From: Atlantibacter hermannii
GTDB taxonomy: Bacteria; Pseudomonadota; Gammaproteobacteria; Enterobacterales; Enterobacteriaceae
Length of the DNA: 64,000 nucleotides
Assembly (NCBI RefSeq): GCF_009907385.1
Contig: NZ_JAAATR010000049.1
Location: 122,920-186,919, forward strand
Reading direction: 5' to 3'
Shown here: piece by piece, positions 20,121 through 30,144 of the stretch
Numbering within the stretch: position 1 is the stretch's first letter
Layout of the letters: each line of letters begins with the position of its first letter
The notes under the pieces: model-generated
Database searches by the model: none
Seen by the model: the letters and a program-made list of their open reading frames with translations, nothing else
Told to the model about the DNA's origin: nothing
Position numbers and translations under genes: made by a program

Positions 20121-20894
20121 TCACACTACCATCATCTTTGCGCCGCTGTTATTCAGCAGCATCTTATCTTCTTCGCTAATCCCGTCATCCGTAATGATGA
20201 CGTCAATTTTGTCCATCGGAATGACCTGGTTAAAGCCGCGTCGATTGAATTTTGAAGCATCAAGCACGGCAATCACGCGGTGCGCGGTTGCCGCCATCAC
20301 TGCGCTGATGGAATAGCCTTCGTTAAACGTAGTGATGCCATTCGTGGTATCAAAGCCGTCGGCCCCGACAAACATTAAATCGGCGCTGATCCCCTGCAAT
20401 GAGCGCTCGGCAATCGTGCCGTGCATCGAATGGGTTTTATGGCGTACCGTGCCGCCGCACACCACCAGGGTGATGTCTTTATTGTCGGAAAGGAGATAGG
20501 CGGCAGGCAGGTTATTGGTGATCACCGTAATATTGGCGCGTTTCACCAGCGCTTCGGCGATCAGTAACGTAGTGCTGCCGCTGTCGAGGATCACGGTCAT
20601 GCCTTCTTCGATCATTGCCGCTGCGGTTTGCGCGATGCGTTTCTTCGGATCTTTCGCCAGCTGATAGCGCGCTTCGAGCAGCACTTCATGGTTATCGCTT
20701 TCGGCAGCATTATTGCCCGGCTTCGCCGCGCCGCCGTGAAAACGCGTCACCAGACCTTTTTCTTCCAGCAGGCGCAGATCGGCGCGGATCGTGACTTCCG
20801 AAATGCCAAAGGTATTCGACAGGTCGAGCACCAGAACGCTGCCGTGGGCGTTGACCATTTCGACTATTTTGTTGCGTCGTTCAAAGGAGTTCAT
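20121..20894 (-). CDS. gatR: Galactitol operon repressor GatR (DeoR family)
   Basis: 257 residues. The N-terminus MNSFERRNKIVEMVN and most of the sequence match E. coli GatR far better than AgaR. A DeoR-type helix-turn-helix covers about residues 5-55, with VTIRADLRLLEEKGLVTR as the recognition part, followed by the sugar-phosphate sensor domain (ILDSGSTT, MFVGADGFD). GatR represses galactitol PTS genes; the inducer is likely a phosphorylated sugar. In E. coli K-12 gatR is interrupted by an insertion sequence; here it is intact. Possible operators with CGAAAG/TTGAAAGG lie just upstream. Confidence 0.93.
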   Translation of the reverse strand: MNSFERRNKIVEMVNAHGSVLVLDLSNTFGISEVTIRADLRLLEEKGLVTRFHGGAAKPGNNAAESDNHEVLLEARYQLAKDPKKRIAQTAAAMIEEGMTVILDSGSTTLLIAEALVKRANITVITNNLPAAYLLSDNKDITLVVCGGTVRHKTHSMHGTIAERSLQGISADLMFVGADGFDTTNGITTFNEGYSISAVMAATAHRVIAVLDASKFNRRGFNQVIPMDKIDVIITDDGISEEDKMLLNNSGAKMMVV

Positions 20895-21233
20895 CTTTTC
20901 AATCCTTAAAAATAATTCCCCTTAGTGTAATCGAAAGCGTTTTGAAAGGTTAGCGTTGCATTTCGAAAGGCAGTGAGAGCCAGCGTCAACGTTGGCTCGG
21001 GTTTACCTTCTGTGGTCACAACAGATGGCTGTGCACAGAGCTGATTTTCAACGCTGGCACAGCCTGGAGGGATCCCGTCTGCCTTTCCCACGGGCAATGC
21101 GTGGATAAAGTCTGATTCTTATTCCGTCAGAAGCTGAACAGCGCGTCACTACTTTCTCTGCCCCTGCGCCTGAGAGCAATCGCCGCAGAACTTACTCTGA
21201 TTGCCTGAATCAGGGGGGCGATGCCCCCGCTGT
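20895..21233. promoter_or_regulatory. gatR upstream region with repeated CGAAAG-type boxes
   Basis: This 339-bp gap lies between gatC and gatR, where gatD would be expected. I see no gatD remnant in either strand. TCGAAAG (20931-20937), TTTGAAAGG (20941-20949) and TTTCGAAAGG (20961-20970) cluster 40-75 bases before gatR. Two overlapping hairpins near the gatC stop (CCTGAATCAGG 21204-21214 and GGGGGC/GCCCCC 21214-21228) probably end the gatABC message. Confidence 0.5.
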
Positions 21234-22607
21234 TTAAATGGACGATTGTGAAGCCGTCAGCGCCGCTTCCTTTTCTGCAGCGATAAAGGCCCTGGCTCTA
21301 CGCCAGGTTAAAAATACGCCAGCCGCGTAAACCACGGCGATAACGCAAAATCCAACAATATTTTGCCAGGTAAAAAGCTGGATCAGCAGCCAGGTAATCG
21401 GCGAACCGCCCTGATCCATCGACGCGACCATACCGCCTGCTTTAAGCGCGCCCGCATTGGCGGCAAGCTGGGTATGTAACCCAATGGTTTGCGTGGCGAT
21501 CCACAGGGTGATGCACATAATAATGATGCCGGAAATCAGGGTACGGAACAGATTTCCCTGATGTACCGCCACTGCCATTGCCACAAAGAAGCCGATGGTT
21601 GCGAGGTCGCCAAATGGCAGCACCTGGTTACCGGGAACCGCAATGGCAATCAAAATGGTCAACGGAATAAATATCAGGCTGGCGGATACCACTGAGGTCT
21701 GGCCGAGCAGCAGTGCCGGGTCGAGGCCAATCAAAAACTCCTGACCGCCAAATTTAGCCTGCAGGCGTTTGCGCGCGTGTTTCGCGATGGGGGTTAAGCC
21801 ATCCATAATTGGTTTAATCACGCGGGGCATTAGCAGCATGACGGCGGCGGTTTTCACCGCCAGTTGGAGCACGCCTTTGGCGTCATAACCGGCCAGCAGT
21901 CCAATCAGAATACCCATCACAAAGCCTACGGTAACCGGTTCGCCAAAGGGACCAAACCGTTTCTGGACATCATCAGCGCTAAAGTGGATCCGATTCAGGC
22001 CCGGCACTTTTTCAATCAGCGTATCGACCAGCACGGCGATTGGCCCCAGATAAGCGGATGTACCGTGCGGGATCGCCATACCTTCCAGGCCGAAGTAGTC
22101 GCGCACGTCTTTAGCAAACCAGTCTCCGAGCTTGTAAATAAAGGCGGCATGGACCACAACGCCGAGAATGCCAATCCAGTATGAGCCGGTCGCCAGATGC
22201 AACAGCGCACCGGTAAAGGTCATATGCCAGATATTCCAGATATCGACGTTAACCACGCGGGTCATACCCGTCACTAGCATGATGATATTAACCGCAATGG
22301 CGATCGGAATAGCGACCAGCGCGATTTGCGAAGCCCAGGTCATTGGCGATGAGCCGGGCCAGCCGACATCCACCACGCTCAGGTTAATGTCGAAGTTCTC
22401 CGCCATCGCTTTCGCGGCGGGCCCGATAGAGTCAAGCATTAAGCCGATAACCAGCCCGATCCCAACAAACCCAATGCCGATATGCAGACCCGATTTAAAA
22501 CTGTCACCGAGCTTCATGCCCAGCAGCAGGGAAAAGATAATGATCACCACCGGCAGCATTACCGTCGGGCCGAGATCGAGGATATAACGCATGATGTCGT
22601 TAAACAT
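21234..22607 (-). CDS. gatC: Galactitol-specific PTS permease, IIC component
   Basis: 457 residues from the ATG giving MFNDIMRYIL. About 10 or more hydrophobic segments. Long stretches, such as IGIGFVGIGLVIGLMLDSIG, are identical to E. coli GatC. GatC is the membrane channel of the galactitol PTS: it takes up galactitol and, with GatA and GatB, delivers galactitol-1-phosphate inside the cell. The longer frame from 22784 runs through gatB in another frame and is not real. Five bases separate it from gatB. Confidence 0.95.
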   Translation of the reverse strand: MFNDIMRYILDLGPTVMLPVVIIIFSLLLGMKLGDSFKSGLHIGIGFVGIGLVIGLMLDSIGPAAKAMAENFDINLSVVDVGWPGSSPMTWASQIALVAIPIAIAVNIIMLVTGMTRVVNVDIWNIWHMTFTGALLHLATGSYWIGILGVVVHAAFIYKLGDWFAKDVRDYFGLEGMAIPHGTSAYLGPIAVLVDTLIEKVPGLNRIHFSADDVQKRFGPFGEPVTVGFVMGILIGLLAGYDAKGVLQLAVKTAAVMLLMPRVIKPIMDGLTPIAKHARKRLQAKFGGQEFLIGLDPALLLGQTSVVSASLIFIPLTILIAIAVPGNQVLPFGDLATIGFFVAMAVAVHQGNLFRTLISGIIIMCITLWIATQTIGLHTQLAANAGALKAGGMVASMDQGGSPITWLLIQLFTWQNIVGFCVIAVVYAAGVFLTWRRARAFIAAEKEAALTASQSSI

Positions 22608-22612
22608 GATTT

Positions 22613-22897
22613 CTACTCCTCCAGAATAGCCAGAATTTTTTGTTGTAATGCTTCGATACCCACGCCGGAGACAAACGGCATGCCGTGCACCACAGGTATA
22701 TCGCCAAAGGTCCGATCGACTCGCGCAGTAGTACAAATCAGATCGGCCCCTTCCATGTAAGTCTCGATCTCGGTTACACGACACTGCACCAGATCGAGTT
22801 CAATACCCTGTGCCGCGCACAACTCTTTAATTTCTTCGGCTGCAAGCGTTGATGTCGCCACTGCGCCGCCACAGGCGACAATCACTTTTCGTTTCAT
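22613..22897 (-). CDS. gatB: Galactitol-specific PTS IIB component
   Basis: 94 residues, the E. coli GatB length. The phosphorylated Cys9 sits in the loop [12 protein letters not shown], the active site of this IIB class. GatB takes phosphate from GatA and passes it to galactitol bound in GatC. The start giving [10 protein letters not shown] follows AAAGGAAAAT. It lies 14 bases after gatA and five before gatC, a tight operon. Confidence 0.95.
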   Translation of the reverse strand: MKRKVIVACGGAVATSTLAAEEIKELCAAQGIELDLVQCRVTEIETYMEGADLICTTARVDRTFGDIPVVHGMPFVSGVGIEALQQKILAILEE

Positions 22898-22911
22898 AAC
22901 ATTTTCCTTTT

Positions 22912-23382
22912 TTAGAATGACGAAGCCGCGTTGGGCTGCGGTTCGACCAGCGTTTCCCAAAATGCTTTACCGAGCTCTGTTTGTGGGGTATTCAGCAGTG
23001 CCTCTACGCGCTGCGGGTTTTGCAGACCGCTAAATAGCTGGCGCAGCAGCCTGAGTTGGGCATCCGGATTTTCAACGACCAGCGCAATGATCAGCGGCAC
23101 GGCAATGTCACCGTCATCATCTGCGCGCTGAAAACTGACGGGCTTATCCGGGCGGATCAAGTAAATAGCGGGCGAGATAGCGTGGATGGCTTCGCAGTGC
23201 GGAATGGCGACCGCATGCTGCTCCAGAGCAATGCCTGTCGGGAACAAGGCTTCCCGTTGTTTTAGCGCCTGCGGATAGCTTGTTTTCACTACACCTTTTG
23301 CCAGCATTTCCGCACCAATGTGCTCAAGCGCCTCATTGCTGCTGGCAAAGTGGATACCGGTACGAACGAACAGTTGGGTCAT
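22912..23382 (-). CDS. gatA: Galactitol-specific PTS IIA component
   Basis: 156 residues, slightly longer than E. coli GatA (150). IIA of the fructose/mannitol type; the phosphorylated residue is His62 in [12 protein letters not shown]. It takes phosphate from HPr. First gene of the gatA-gatB-gatC unit here. In E. coli gatY and gatZ precede it; here a 532-bp noncoding stretch does. Confidence 0.94.
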   Translation of the reverse strand: MTQLFVRTGIHFASSNEALEHIGAEMLAKGVVKTSYPQALKQREALFPTGIALEQHAVAIPHCEAIHAISPAIYLIRPDKPVSFQRADDDGDIAVPLIIALVVENPDAQLRLLRQLFSGLQNPQRVEALLNTPQTELGKAFWETLVEPQPNAASSF

Positions 23383-23857
23383 GGCTTTCTCCTCTGGCGG
23401 TGCCAGTTCGCGGTTGTCTTTGGTTTATTCAGGGCAAAGAAAGCCCACCAGCAATACGATAAAATTGCTGTTATTCAGTCGATTAACGTTATTTACGGAT
23501 CGCGGTTCTGGATATTTGCTGGTCAGTATTAAACCGCGGTCGAGTGCAAGAAATAGCGCGCAACGTTTTCTTCGCGACAGACCGCAAAATGATTTTTCAA
23601 TGTGGAAGCAAACGCGCGTTTTGGCACCCAACTGCCTGGAAACGCCAACCGCATTTTGTCAGTGCATCTGTTTTGCGAAATGAATGACATATCCTTTCCT
23701 TTGTCTTTCGATATATTTCTTTTGAAAGGAATTTAATCATTTTCGTTTTTAGTAATTGTGATCTGCGTTCACAAAGGAAAGTTATCGAACACATTCGGAA
23801 TATGTACCAGGAATGAACAGGAAAATGCTGAAAAATCGATAGGCAGGGGGCGGCAGT
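23383..23857. promoter_or_regulatory. Noncoding region upstream of gatA
   Basis: No gene-like ORF in this stretch, and no recognisable piece of gatY or gatZ. It holds TTTGAAAGG (23721-23729) and CTTTCG (23705-23710), the same words found upstream of gatR, and the inverted repeat TTGTGA-N7-TCACAA (23756-23774). The last resembles a CRP site but has one base too many in the spacer. The sequence is AT-rich around 23690-23800. If transcription starts there, gatA has a leader of about 300 nt. Confidence 0.5.
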
Positions 23858-23887
23858 AAAAAAAAATGCCAGCACGGTGGCTGGCAT
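23858..23887 (-). terminator. garD terminator
   Basis: ATGCCAGC (23866-23873) and GCTGGCAT (23880-23887) form an 8-bp stem. On the minus strand it is followed by nine T. A strong intrinsic terminator 28 bases after the garD stop. Confidence 0.92.
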
Positions 23888-23914
23888 AATGGCAAAGGAA
23901 AGAGAAAAGGTTTA

Positions 23915-25486
23915 TCAGGTTACAGGGGCCGGATTGAACACCGCCAGCTGGTTATGTAAACCCCACTGATCGGAGAAGGTTTTCTTGCGCCCGCTCGCGA
24001 CATCCAGAATGAAGTGGAACAGTTTCCAACCCACCTGCTCAATGGTCTCTTCACCGGTGGCGATAGTGCCTGCATTGATGTCCATTAAGTCGTACCAGCG
24101 ATTCGCCAGCTCGGTACGGGTTGCCATTTTAATCACGGGCACGGCCATCAGGCCATACGGCGTACCGCGACCGGTGGTGAACACCTGCACGGTGATGCCG
24201 GAGGCCACCTGCTGGGTGCCGCACACAAAGTCGCTGGCCGGGGTGGCGGCATAAATCAGGCCGCGTTTGGTCGGGCGTTGGCCCGGCGACAGCACTTCCA
24301 CGATCGCGCTTTGGCCGGATTTCGCGATAGACCCCAGCGCTTTTTCCACCACGTTCGCCAGGCCGCCTTTTTTGTTGCCCGGGGATGGGTTGGCGCTGCG
24401 ATCGGTTTTGCCCATGTCGAGATAATCATCGTACCAGGCCATTTCTTCCAGCAGGCGCTTACCGACCTGCTCGTCCACGGTGCGCGGCGTTAACAGATGG
24501 ATAGCGTCGCGGACTTCAGTGACTTCCGAGAACATTACCGTGCCGCCGCAGCGTACCAGCAGGTCGGAAGCGTAGCCTACCGCCGGGTTGGCGGTCACGC
24601 CGGAGAACGCGTCGCTGCCGCCGCACTGCATCCCGACAACCAGTTCAGAAGCCGGACAGGTTTCGCGTTTGCGCTGGTTGAGTTTTTCCAGATGGCGCTC
24701 GGCGACGCGCAGAATATCGTCCACCATGGAGCGGAAGCCTACGTGCTGCTCATCCTGCAAACGCACAATACTGGCGTCATCGACCGCGATGGCCTGCACG
24801 TCTTCGGTACCCTGCAACAGGCGTTCCGGCTGCAGTTTTTCGCACCCCAGGCCAATCACCATCACTTCGCCGCCAAAGTTGGGATTCAGCGCGATATTGT
24901 GAATGGTTCGAATGGGGATCACCGCCGCCGGGGCGTTAATCGCCACGCCGCAACCGTAGAGATGGTTCAGGCCGACCACGCCGTCTACGTTCGGGTAACG
25001 CGGCAGCAAATCGCGCTCGATGATTTTAATCACGTAATCCACCACGCCCGCCACGCAATGCACGCTGGTGGTGATGCCGAGCAGATTTTTAGTCCCTACG
25101 CTGCCGTCCGCGTTGCGGTAGCCTTCAAAGGTATAGCCTTCCAGCGGCGGTAGCGGCTCCGGTACTTTGGTCGCCAGCGGCAGGGTATTCAATGGCGGCG
25201 CCTTCGGCAGTTCCACCAGGGATTCTTCAATCCAGCTGCCGCGCGGAATATCTTTTACGGCATAGCCAATCACTTCGCCGTAACGGATGATTTCGCCATG
25301 CGCGGGAATATCGCGTAGCGCGACTTTATGGCCCTGAGGAATATGTTCAATCAACTCAAGACCATCCGGGAAACGGGTGCCCGCTTTTAAGCCGTAATCA
25401 TTCACAATGATGGCGACGTTATCAGTGTCGTGCACTTTAATATAAAAAGCGCCGGGCGGTTGTTGTTTAATTTCAATATTAGCCAT
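23915..25486 (-). CDS. garD: Galactarate dehydratase
   Basis: 523 residues, identical in length to E. coli GarD. It dehydrates galactarate (mucate) to 5-keto-4-deoxy-glucarate, the first step of the galactarate pathway. UxaA-family architecture: a small N-terminal SAF-like domain (about residues 1-100), then the catalytic domain with [28 protein letters not shown] and [10 protein letters not shown], which hold metal-binding and active-site residues. Divergent from garPLRK. In E. coli both units are activated by CdaR, which is not in this window. Confidence 0.97.
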   Translation of the reverse strand: MANIEIKQQPPGAFYIKVHDTDNVAIIVNDYGLKAGTRFPDGLELIEHIPQGHKVALRDIPAHGEIIRYGEVIGYAVKDIPRGSWIEESLVELPKAPPLNTLPLATKVPEPLPPLEGYTFEGYRNADGSVGTKNLLGITTSVHCVAGVVDYVIKIIERDLLPRYPNVDGVVGLNHLYGCGVAINAPAAVIPIRTIHNIALNPNFGGEVMVIGLGCEKLQPERLLQGTEDVQAIAVDDASIVRLQDEQHVGFRSMVDDILRVAERHLEKLNQRKRETCPASELVVGMQCGGSDAFSGVTANPAVGYASDLLVRCGGTVMFSEVTEVRDAIHLLTPRTVDEQVGKRLLEEMAWYDDYLDMGKTDRSANPSPGNKKGGLANVVEKALGSIAKSGQSAIVEVLSPGQRPTKRGLIYAATPASDFVCGTQQVASGITVQVFTTGRGTPYGLMAVPVIKMATRTELANRWYDLMDINAGTIATGEETIEQVGWKLFHFILDVASGRKKTFSDQWGLHNQLAVFNPAPVT

Positions 25487-25883
25487 TGTCCAGTATTCTC
25501 CGCGTGCTCAAGGCATGGTTAATAAATTAAGGAATATTATTTTTATCGGTATAAAGCCGTAATGATGACAAGAATGTCAGGTGTTCAAAAATAAAAATGT
25601 AACGCAGATCACCAGACGCCGCGAAGCCAGCGCTGACAAGGGCGGCAATGATTAAATCTGTGGATTAGCGCCCATGAAGTTGGGCTTAGGCAAAACAAAA
25701 ATGATATTTAGCAATGTTTTGTTGTGCAAATGCATGATGCGAGGTTGGAGGGTGCTGTTTATACTGACCCATAACGTAATGGTGTGAAATTAATATCCCT
25801 TAATAACATTAAAAATATAAATACCACTTCCGCACCGATTGAATTTAATTCCGAATAGAGTGCCTGAGCCAGAGGTAAATAAT
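25487..25883. promoter_or_regulatory. Divergent garD / garPLRK control region
   Basis: A 397-bp AT-rich stretch between the two divergent gar units. In E. coli the activator CdaR acts here. I see no ORF of note and no site I can assign with confidence. The two operons must be controlled from this interval. Confidence 0.5.
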
Positions 25884-27212
25884 ATGATGCTTGATACCGC
25901 CAGTGAAACAAAAAAGGGTATGCATACCCGATATTATATATTGCTGATTATTTTTATTGTTACTGCAATTAACTACGCCGACCGCGCTACCCTGTCAATC
26001 GCCGGGACCGAAGTGGCGAAAGAGCTTCAGCTCAGCGCGATTTCCATGGGTTACATCTTCTCCGCGTTCGGATGGGCCTACCTGCTGATGCAAATTCCGG
26101 GCGGTTGGCTGCTTGATCGCTACGGTTCGAAGAAAGTGTATACCTACAGCCTGTTCTTCTGGTCGCTGTTTACCTTCCTGCAGGGGTTTGTGGATATGGT
26201 GCCGCTGGCGTGGGCGGGCGTATCGATGTTCCTGATGCGCTTTATGCTCGGCTTCTCTGAAGCGCCCTCATTCCCGGCCAACGCCCGGATCGTGGCGGCC
26301 TGGTTCCCGACCAAAGAGCGCGGCACGGCTTCGGCGATTTTTAACTCGGCGCAATACTTCTCGCTGGCGATCTTCTCGCCGCTGCTGGGTTGGCTGACTT
26401 TCGCATGGGGCTGGGAGCACGTCTTCACCGTGATGGGCGCGATTGGCTTTGTGCTGACGTTTATGTGGGTCAAATTTATCCATAACCCGACCGACCACCC
26501 GAACATGTCTGCGGCTGAGCTGGAGTTCATCAAGAAAGGCGGCGCCGTGGTCGATATGGACCACAAAAAAACCAGCACGGATAGCGGCCCTAAACTGCAT
26601 TACATCAAGCAGATGCTGACCAACCGCATGATGCTGGGCGTATTTTTCGGCCAATACTTTATCAACACCATCACCTGGTTCTTCCTCACCTGGTTTCCAA
26701 TTTACCTGGTACAGGAAAAGGGCATGTCGATTCTGAAAGTGGGGATGGTGGCGTCTATCCCGGCGCTGTGCGGATTTGCCGGCGGCGTGCTGGGCGGCGT
26801 GTTCTCGGATTCGCTGATTAAACGCGGCCATTCGCTGACGCTGGCCCGTAAGCTGCCGATTGTGCTGGGCATGCTGCTGGCATCGACCATCATTCTGTGT
26901 AACTACACCGACAACACCGTGCTGGTGATTGCCCTGATGGCGCTGGCGTTTTTCGGTAAAGGTTTTGGCGCGCTGGGTTGGCCGGTGATCTCCGATACCG
27001 CGCCGAAAGAAATTGTCGGCCTGTGCGGCGGGGTATTCAATGTGTTTGGTAACGTTGCCTCTATCGTCACCCCGCTGGTGATTGGCTATCTGGTGAGTGA
27101 GTTGCACTCCTTTAACGCTGCGCTGCTGTTCGTGGGCTGTTCCGCCCTGATGGCGATGGTTTGCTACCTGTTCGTGGTCGGCGACATCAAGCGTATGGAA
27201 CTGCAGAAATAA
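25884..27212 (+). CDS. garP: Galactarate/glucarate transporter
   Basis: 442 residues from the ATG giving [10 protein letters not shown], preceded by AGAGG. Major facilitator (anion:cation symporter) protein with 12 hydrophobic segments and the loop motif [14 protein letters not shown]. It brings D-galactarate and D-glucarate into the cell with protons. E. coli GarP is 444 residues and very similar throughout. The frame stays open upstream to 25839 without conserved sequence. First gene of garP-garL-garR-garK. Confidence 0.95.
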   Translation: MMLDTASETKKGMHTRYYILLIIFIVTAINYADRATLSIAGTEVAKELQLSAISMGYIFSAFGWAYLLMQIPGGWLLDRYGSKKVYTYSLFFWSLFTFLQGFVDMVPLAWAGVSMFLMRFMLGFSEAPSFPANARIVAAWFPTKERGTASAIFNSAQYFSLAIFSPLLGWLTFAWGWEHVFTVMGAIGFVLTFMWVKFIHNPTDHPNMSAAELEFIKKGGAVVDMDHKKTSTDSGPKLHYIKQMLTNRMMLGVFFGQYFINTITWFFLTWFPIYLVQEKGMSILKVGMVASIPALCGFAGGVLGGVFSDSLIKRGHSLTLARKLPIVLGMLLASTIILCNYTDNTVLVIALMALAFFGKGFGALGWPVISDTAPKEIVGLCGGVFNVFGNVASIVTPLVIGYLVSELHSFNAALLFVGCSALMAMVCYLFVVGDIKRMELQK

Positions 27213-27238
27213 GCATCGATGACATTAAGGTAAAGAGA

Positions 27239-28006
27239 ATGAGCGCTATTTTCCCTAACAAATTCAAGGCCGCGCTGGCGGCTAAACAGACCCAAATCGG
27301 CTGCTGGTCCGCCCTGGCGAATCCGATCAGCGCCGAGGTGCTGGGTCTGGCAGGTTTTGACTGGATCGTGCTGGACGGCGAACACGCGCCGAACGATGTC
27401 ACCACCTTTATCCCGCAGCTGATGGCGTTAAAAGGCAGCCACAGTGCGCCGGTGGTTCGCGCGCCGACCAACGAGCCGATCATCATCAAGCGTCTGTTGG
27501 ATATTGGTTTCTACAACTTCCTGATCCCGTTTGTGGAAACGGCGGAGGAAGCGGCGCAGGCGGTGGCGTCCACCCGCTATCCGCCGGAAGGCATTCGCGG
27601 TGTATCGGTTTCTCATCGTGCCAACATGTTTGGCACCGTGCCGGATTATCTGACCGAATCGAACAAGAACATCACCATCCTGGTGCAAATCGAAAGCCAG
27701 CAGGGCGTGGATAACGTTGACGCGATTGCCGCGACCCACGGCGTGGACGGCATCTTCGTCGGCCCGAGCGATTTGGCCGCCGCGCTGGGCCATCTGGGTA
27801 ACGCCAACCACCCGGACGTGCAGCGCGCCATTCAGTACATTTTCGAACGCGCCAAAGCGCACGGCAAACCGGCAGGCATCCTGGCGCCGGTTGAAGCCGA
27901 CGCCCGTCGCTATCTGGAATGGGGCGCGACCTTTGTTGCCGTGGGCAGCGATTTAGGCGTGTTTCGCTCCGCCACCCAAAAACTGTGTGACGCTTTTAAA
28001 AAATAA
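27239..28006 (+). CDS. garL: 5-keto-4-deoxy-D-glucarate aldolase
   Basis: 255 residues starting [14 protein letters not shown]. coli GarL has 256. A class II, metal-dependent HpcH/HpaI aldolase with [19 protein letters not shown] and [13 protein letters not shown] motifs. It splits 5-keto-4-deoxy-glucarate into pyruvate and tartronate semialdehyde. The start follows AAGGTAAAGAGA, 26 bases after garP. An earlier in-frame start lies inside garP and was rejected. Confidence 0.97.
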   Translation: MSAIFPNKFKAALAAKQTQIGCWSALANPISAEVLGLAGFDWIVLDGEHAPNDVTTFIPQLMALKGSHSAPVVRAPTNEPIIIKRLLDIGFYNFLIPFVETAEEAAQAVASTRYPPEGIRGVSVSHRANMFGTVPDYLTESNKNITILVQIESQQGVDNVDAIAATHGVDGIFVGPSDLAAALGHLGNANHPDVQRAIQYIFERAKAHGKPAGILAPVEADARRYLEWGATFVAVGSDLGVFRSATQKLCDAFKK

Positions 28007-28039
28007 CCACCCCCGTAATTAACGAGAGAGATTAACGCT

Positions 28040-28930
28040 ATGACACTGAAAGTTGGTTTTATTGGCCTGGGCATCATGGGTAAACCAATGAGTAAAAACC
28101 TCATTAAAGCCGGTTATTCCCTGGTGGTTGCTGACCGCAATGCCGAGGTGATTGCTGAAGTCGTTGAGGCTGGCGCCAGCACCGCGACCACCCCGAAAGA
28201 GATCGCCCAGCAGTGTGACGTCATCATCACCATGTTGCCGAACTCCCCGCACGTCAAAGAAGTGGCGCTGGGCGAAAACGGCATCATCGAAGGCGCGAAG
28301 CCGGGCACCTTGGTCATCGACATGAGCTCCATCGCGCCGCTGGCGAGCCGTGAAATCAGCGATGCGCTGAAAGCTAAAGGCATCGACATGCTGGACGCGC
28401 CGGTGAGCGGCGGCGAACCGAAAGCCATCGACGGTACTCTGTCGGTGATGGTTGGCGGCGATAAAGCGATTTTCGACAAGTATTACGATCTGCTGAAAGC
28501 CATGGCGGGTTCCGTGGTTCACACCGGTGACATCGGCGCGGGCAACGTCACCAAACTGGCGAATCAGGTGATTGTGGCGCTGAACATCGCGGCGATGTCT
28601 GAAGCGCTGACGCTGGCGACCAAAGCGGGTGTAAACCCGGATCTGGTTTACCAGGCTATCCGCGGCGGCCTGGCAGGCAGTACCGTACTGGACGCGAAAG
28701 CGCCGATGGTGATGGATCGCAATTTCAAACCGGGCTTCCGTATCGATCTGCACATTAAAGATCTGGCGAACGCGCTGGATACCTCTCACGGCGTGGGCGC
28801 ACAGCTGCCGCTGACCGCGGCGGTGATGGAGATGATGCAGGCGCTGCGTGCCGATGGTCATGGCAACGACGACCACAGCGCGCTGGCGTGCTACTACGAG
28901 AAACTGGCGAAGATCGAGATCACCCGGTAA
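28040..28930 (+). CDS. garR: 2-hydroxy-3-oxopropionate (tartronate semialdehyde) reductase
   Basis: 296 residues. A beta-hydroxyacid dehydrogenase with the NAD-binding GFIGLGIMGKPMSKNL at residues 6-21, the substrate motif DAPVSGGEPKA, and the catalytic Lys172 in GAGNVTKLANQ. It reduces tartronate semialdehyde to D-glycerate. It follows garL after 33 bases. Within it E. coli GarR and this protein are nearly identical over long stretches. Confidence 0.97.
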   Translation: MTLKVGFIGLGIMGKPMSKNLIKAGYSLVVADRNAEVIAEVVEAGASTATTPKEIAQQCDVIITMLPNSPHVKEVALGENGIIEGAKPGTLVIDMSSIAPLASREISDALKAKGIDMLDAPVSGGEPKAIDGTLSVMVGGDKAIFDKYYDLLKAMAGSVVHTGDIGAGNVTKLANQVIVALNIAAMSEALTLATKAGVNPDLVYQAIRGGLAGSTVLDAKAPMVMDRNFKPGFRIDLHIKDLANALDTSHGVGAQLPLTAAVMEMMQALRADGHGNDDHSALACYYEKLAKIEITR

Positions 28931-28936
28931 TAAAAC

Positions 28937-28956
28937 AGGGCGCGGGGACGCGCCCT
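28937..28956 (+). promoter_or_regulatory. Hairpin between garR and garK
   Basis: AGGGCGCG (28937-28944), loop GGGA, CGCGCCCT (28949-28956): a perfect 8-bp GC-rich stem. Only TTGG follows, so it is not a complete terminator. It may stabilise the upstream message or reduce garK expression relative to garR. Confidence 0.5.
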
Positions 28957-28992
28957 TGGTTTCACGCCCCGCACGGCAAGAAGGGCTTAATA

Positions 28993-30141
28993 ATGATGAA
29001 AATTGTAATAGCACCAGACTCTTATAAAGAAAGCCTTCCTGCTGCTGAGGTAGCCCAGGCCATCGAAAAAGGATTTCGGGAAATTTTCCCTGACGCTCAG
29101 TATGTTCGCGTACCGGTTGCCGATGGCGGCGAAGGTACTGTGGACGCCATGATTTCGGCGACTGACGGCAGCAAAATTACCACCCAGGTGACCGGCCCCA
29201 TGGGTGAGCGCGTGAATGCCAGCTGGGGTATTTCGGGCGATAAAAAGACTGCTTTTATCGAAATGGCGGAAGCCAGCGGGCTGTCGCTGGTTCCACTGAA
29301 CTTACGCAACCCGTTGATTACTACCTCGCGCGGCACCGGGGAGTTGATCCTCCACGCGCTGGATAACGGGGCGCGCAATATTATTATCGGCATTGGCGGC
29401 AGCGCCACCAATGACGGCGGCGCAGGCATGGTGCAAGCGCTGGGCGCAAAGCTGACGGATGCGGCCGGTAAAGAGATCGGCCACGGCGGCGGCAGTTTAA
29501 TCGCGCTGAACAACATTGATATTTCCGGTCTCGATCCGCGCCTCGCCGAATGTTCGATTCGCGTTGCCTGTGATGTCACGAATCCGCTGGTGGGCGATAC
29601 CGGCGCATCACGGATTTTTGGCCCGCAAAAGGGCGCGACGGAAGCCATGATCGTTGAGCTCGATCGTAATCTCGGCCATTTTGCCGATGTGATCAAAAAA
29701 TCGCTTCGCGTGGACGTGAAAGAGGTACCGGGCGCAGGTGCGGCGGGCGGTATGGGGGCTGCGCTGATGGCGTTCCTGAACGCTGAGTTGCGCAGCGGGA
29801 TTGAGATCGTCACCGAGGCGCTCAACCTGGAAGAACATATTCACGATTGCACGCTGGTGGTGACGGGCGAAGGGCGTATCGACAGCCAGAGCATTCACGG
29901 CAAAGTGCCGGTAGGCGTGGCGAATGTGGCGATGAAGTACCACAAGCCAGTGATCGGCATCGCAGGCAGCCTGACGCCGGACGTTGGTGTGGTGCATCAG
30001 TACGGCATCGACGCGGTATTCAGCGTGCTGACCAGCATCGGTTCGCTGGAAGAGGCGTTAAAGAACGCGTTTGAAAATATCTATCGCGCCTCGCGCAACA
30101 TCGCCGCGACGTTGAACGTGGGGATGCATACCGCGCCTTAA
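28993..30141 (+). CDS. garK: Glycerate 2-kinase
   Basis: 382 residues from the first of two adjacent ATGs (28993 and 28996); AAGAAGGGC lies about eight bases before the first. E. coli starts at the position of the second, giving 381. A glycerate kinase type-1 family protein with MKIVIAPDSYKESL, VADGGEGTVDAM, GIGGSATNDGGAG and GPQKGAT. It phosphorylates D-glycerate to 2-phosphoglycerate, feeding lower glycolysis. The last gene of the gar operon; its stop falls right before the -35 of rnpB. Confidence 0.97.
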   Translation: MMKIVIAPDSYKESLPAAEVAQAIEKGFREIFPDAQYVRVPVADGGEGTVDAMISATDGSKITTQVTGPMGERVNASWGISGDKKTAFIEMAEASGLSLVPLNLRNPLITTSRGTGELILHALDNGARNIIIGIGGSATNDGGAGMVQALGAKLTDAAGKEIGHGGGSLIALNNIDISGLDPRLAECSIRVACDVTNPLVGDTGASRIFGPQKGATEAMIVELDRNLGHFADVIKKSLRVDVKEVPGAGAAGGMGAALMAFLNAELRSGIEIVTEALNLEEHIHDCTLVVTGEGRIDSQSIHGKVPVGVANVAMKYHKPVIGIAGSLTPDVGVVHQYGIDAVFSVLTSIGSLEEALKNAFENIYRASRNIAATLNVGMHTAP

Positions 30142-30144
30142 GGC

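Noticed and set aside
20906..21097. Possible gatD remnant between gatC and gatR
   Set aside because: The translation does not resemble GatD in any frame I checked; treated as noncoding.
23597..23887. 96-codon minus-strand ORF upstream of gatA
   Set aside because: Runs through the garD terminator and the AT-rich control region; no similarity to gatY or gatZ.
28019..29014. 331-codon minus-strand ORF across garR
   Set aside because: Antisense shadow; garR is clearly real and conserved.
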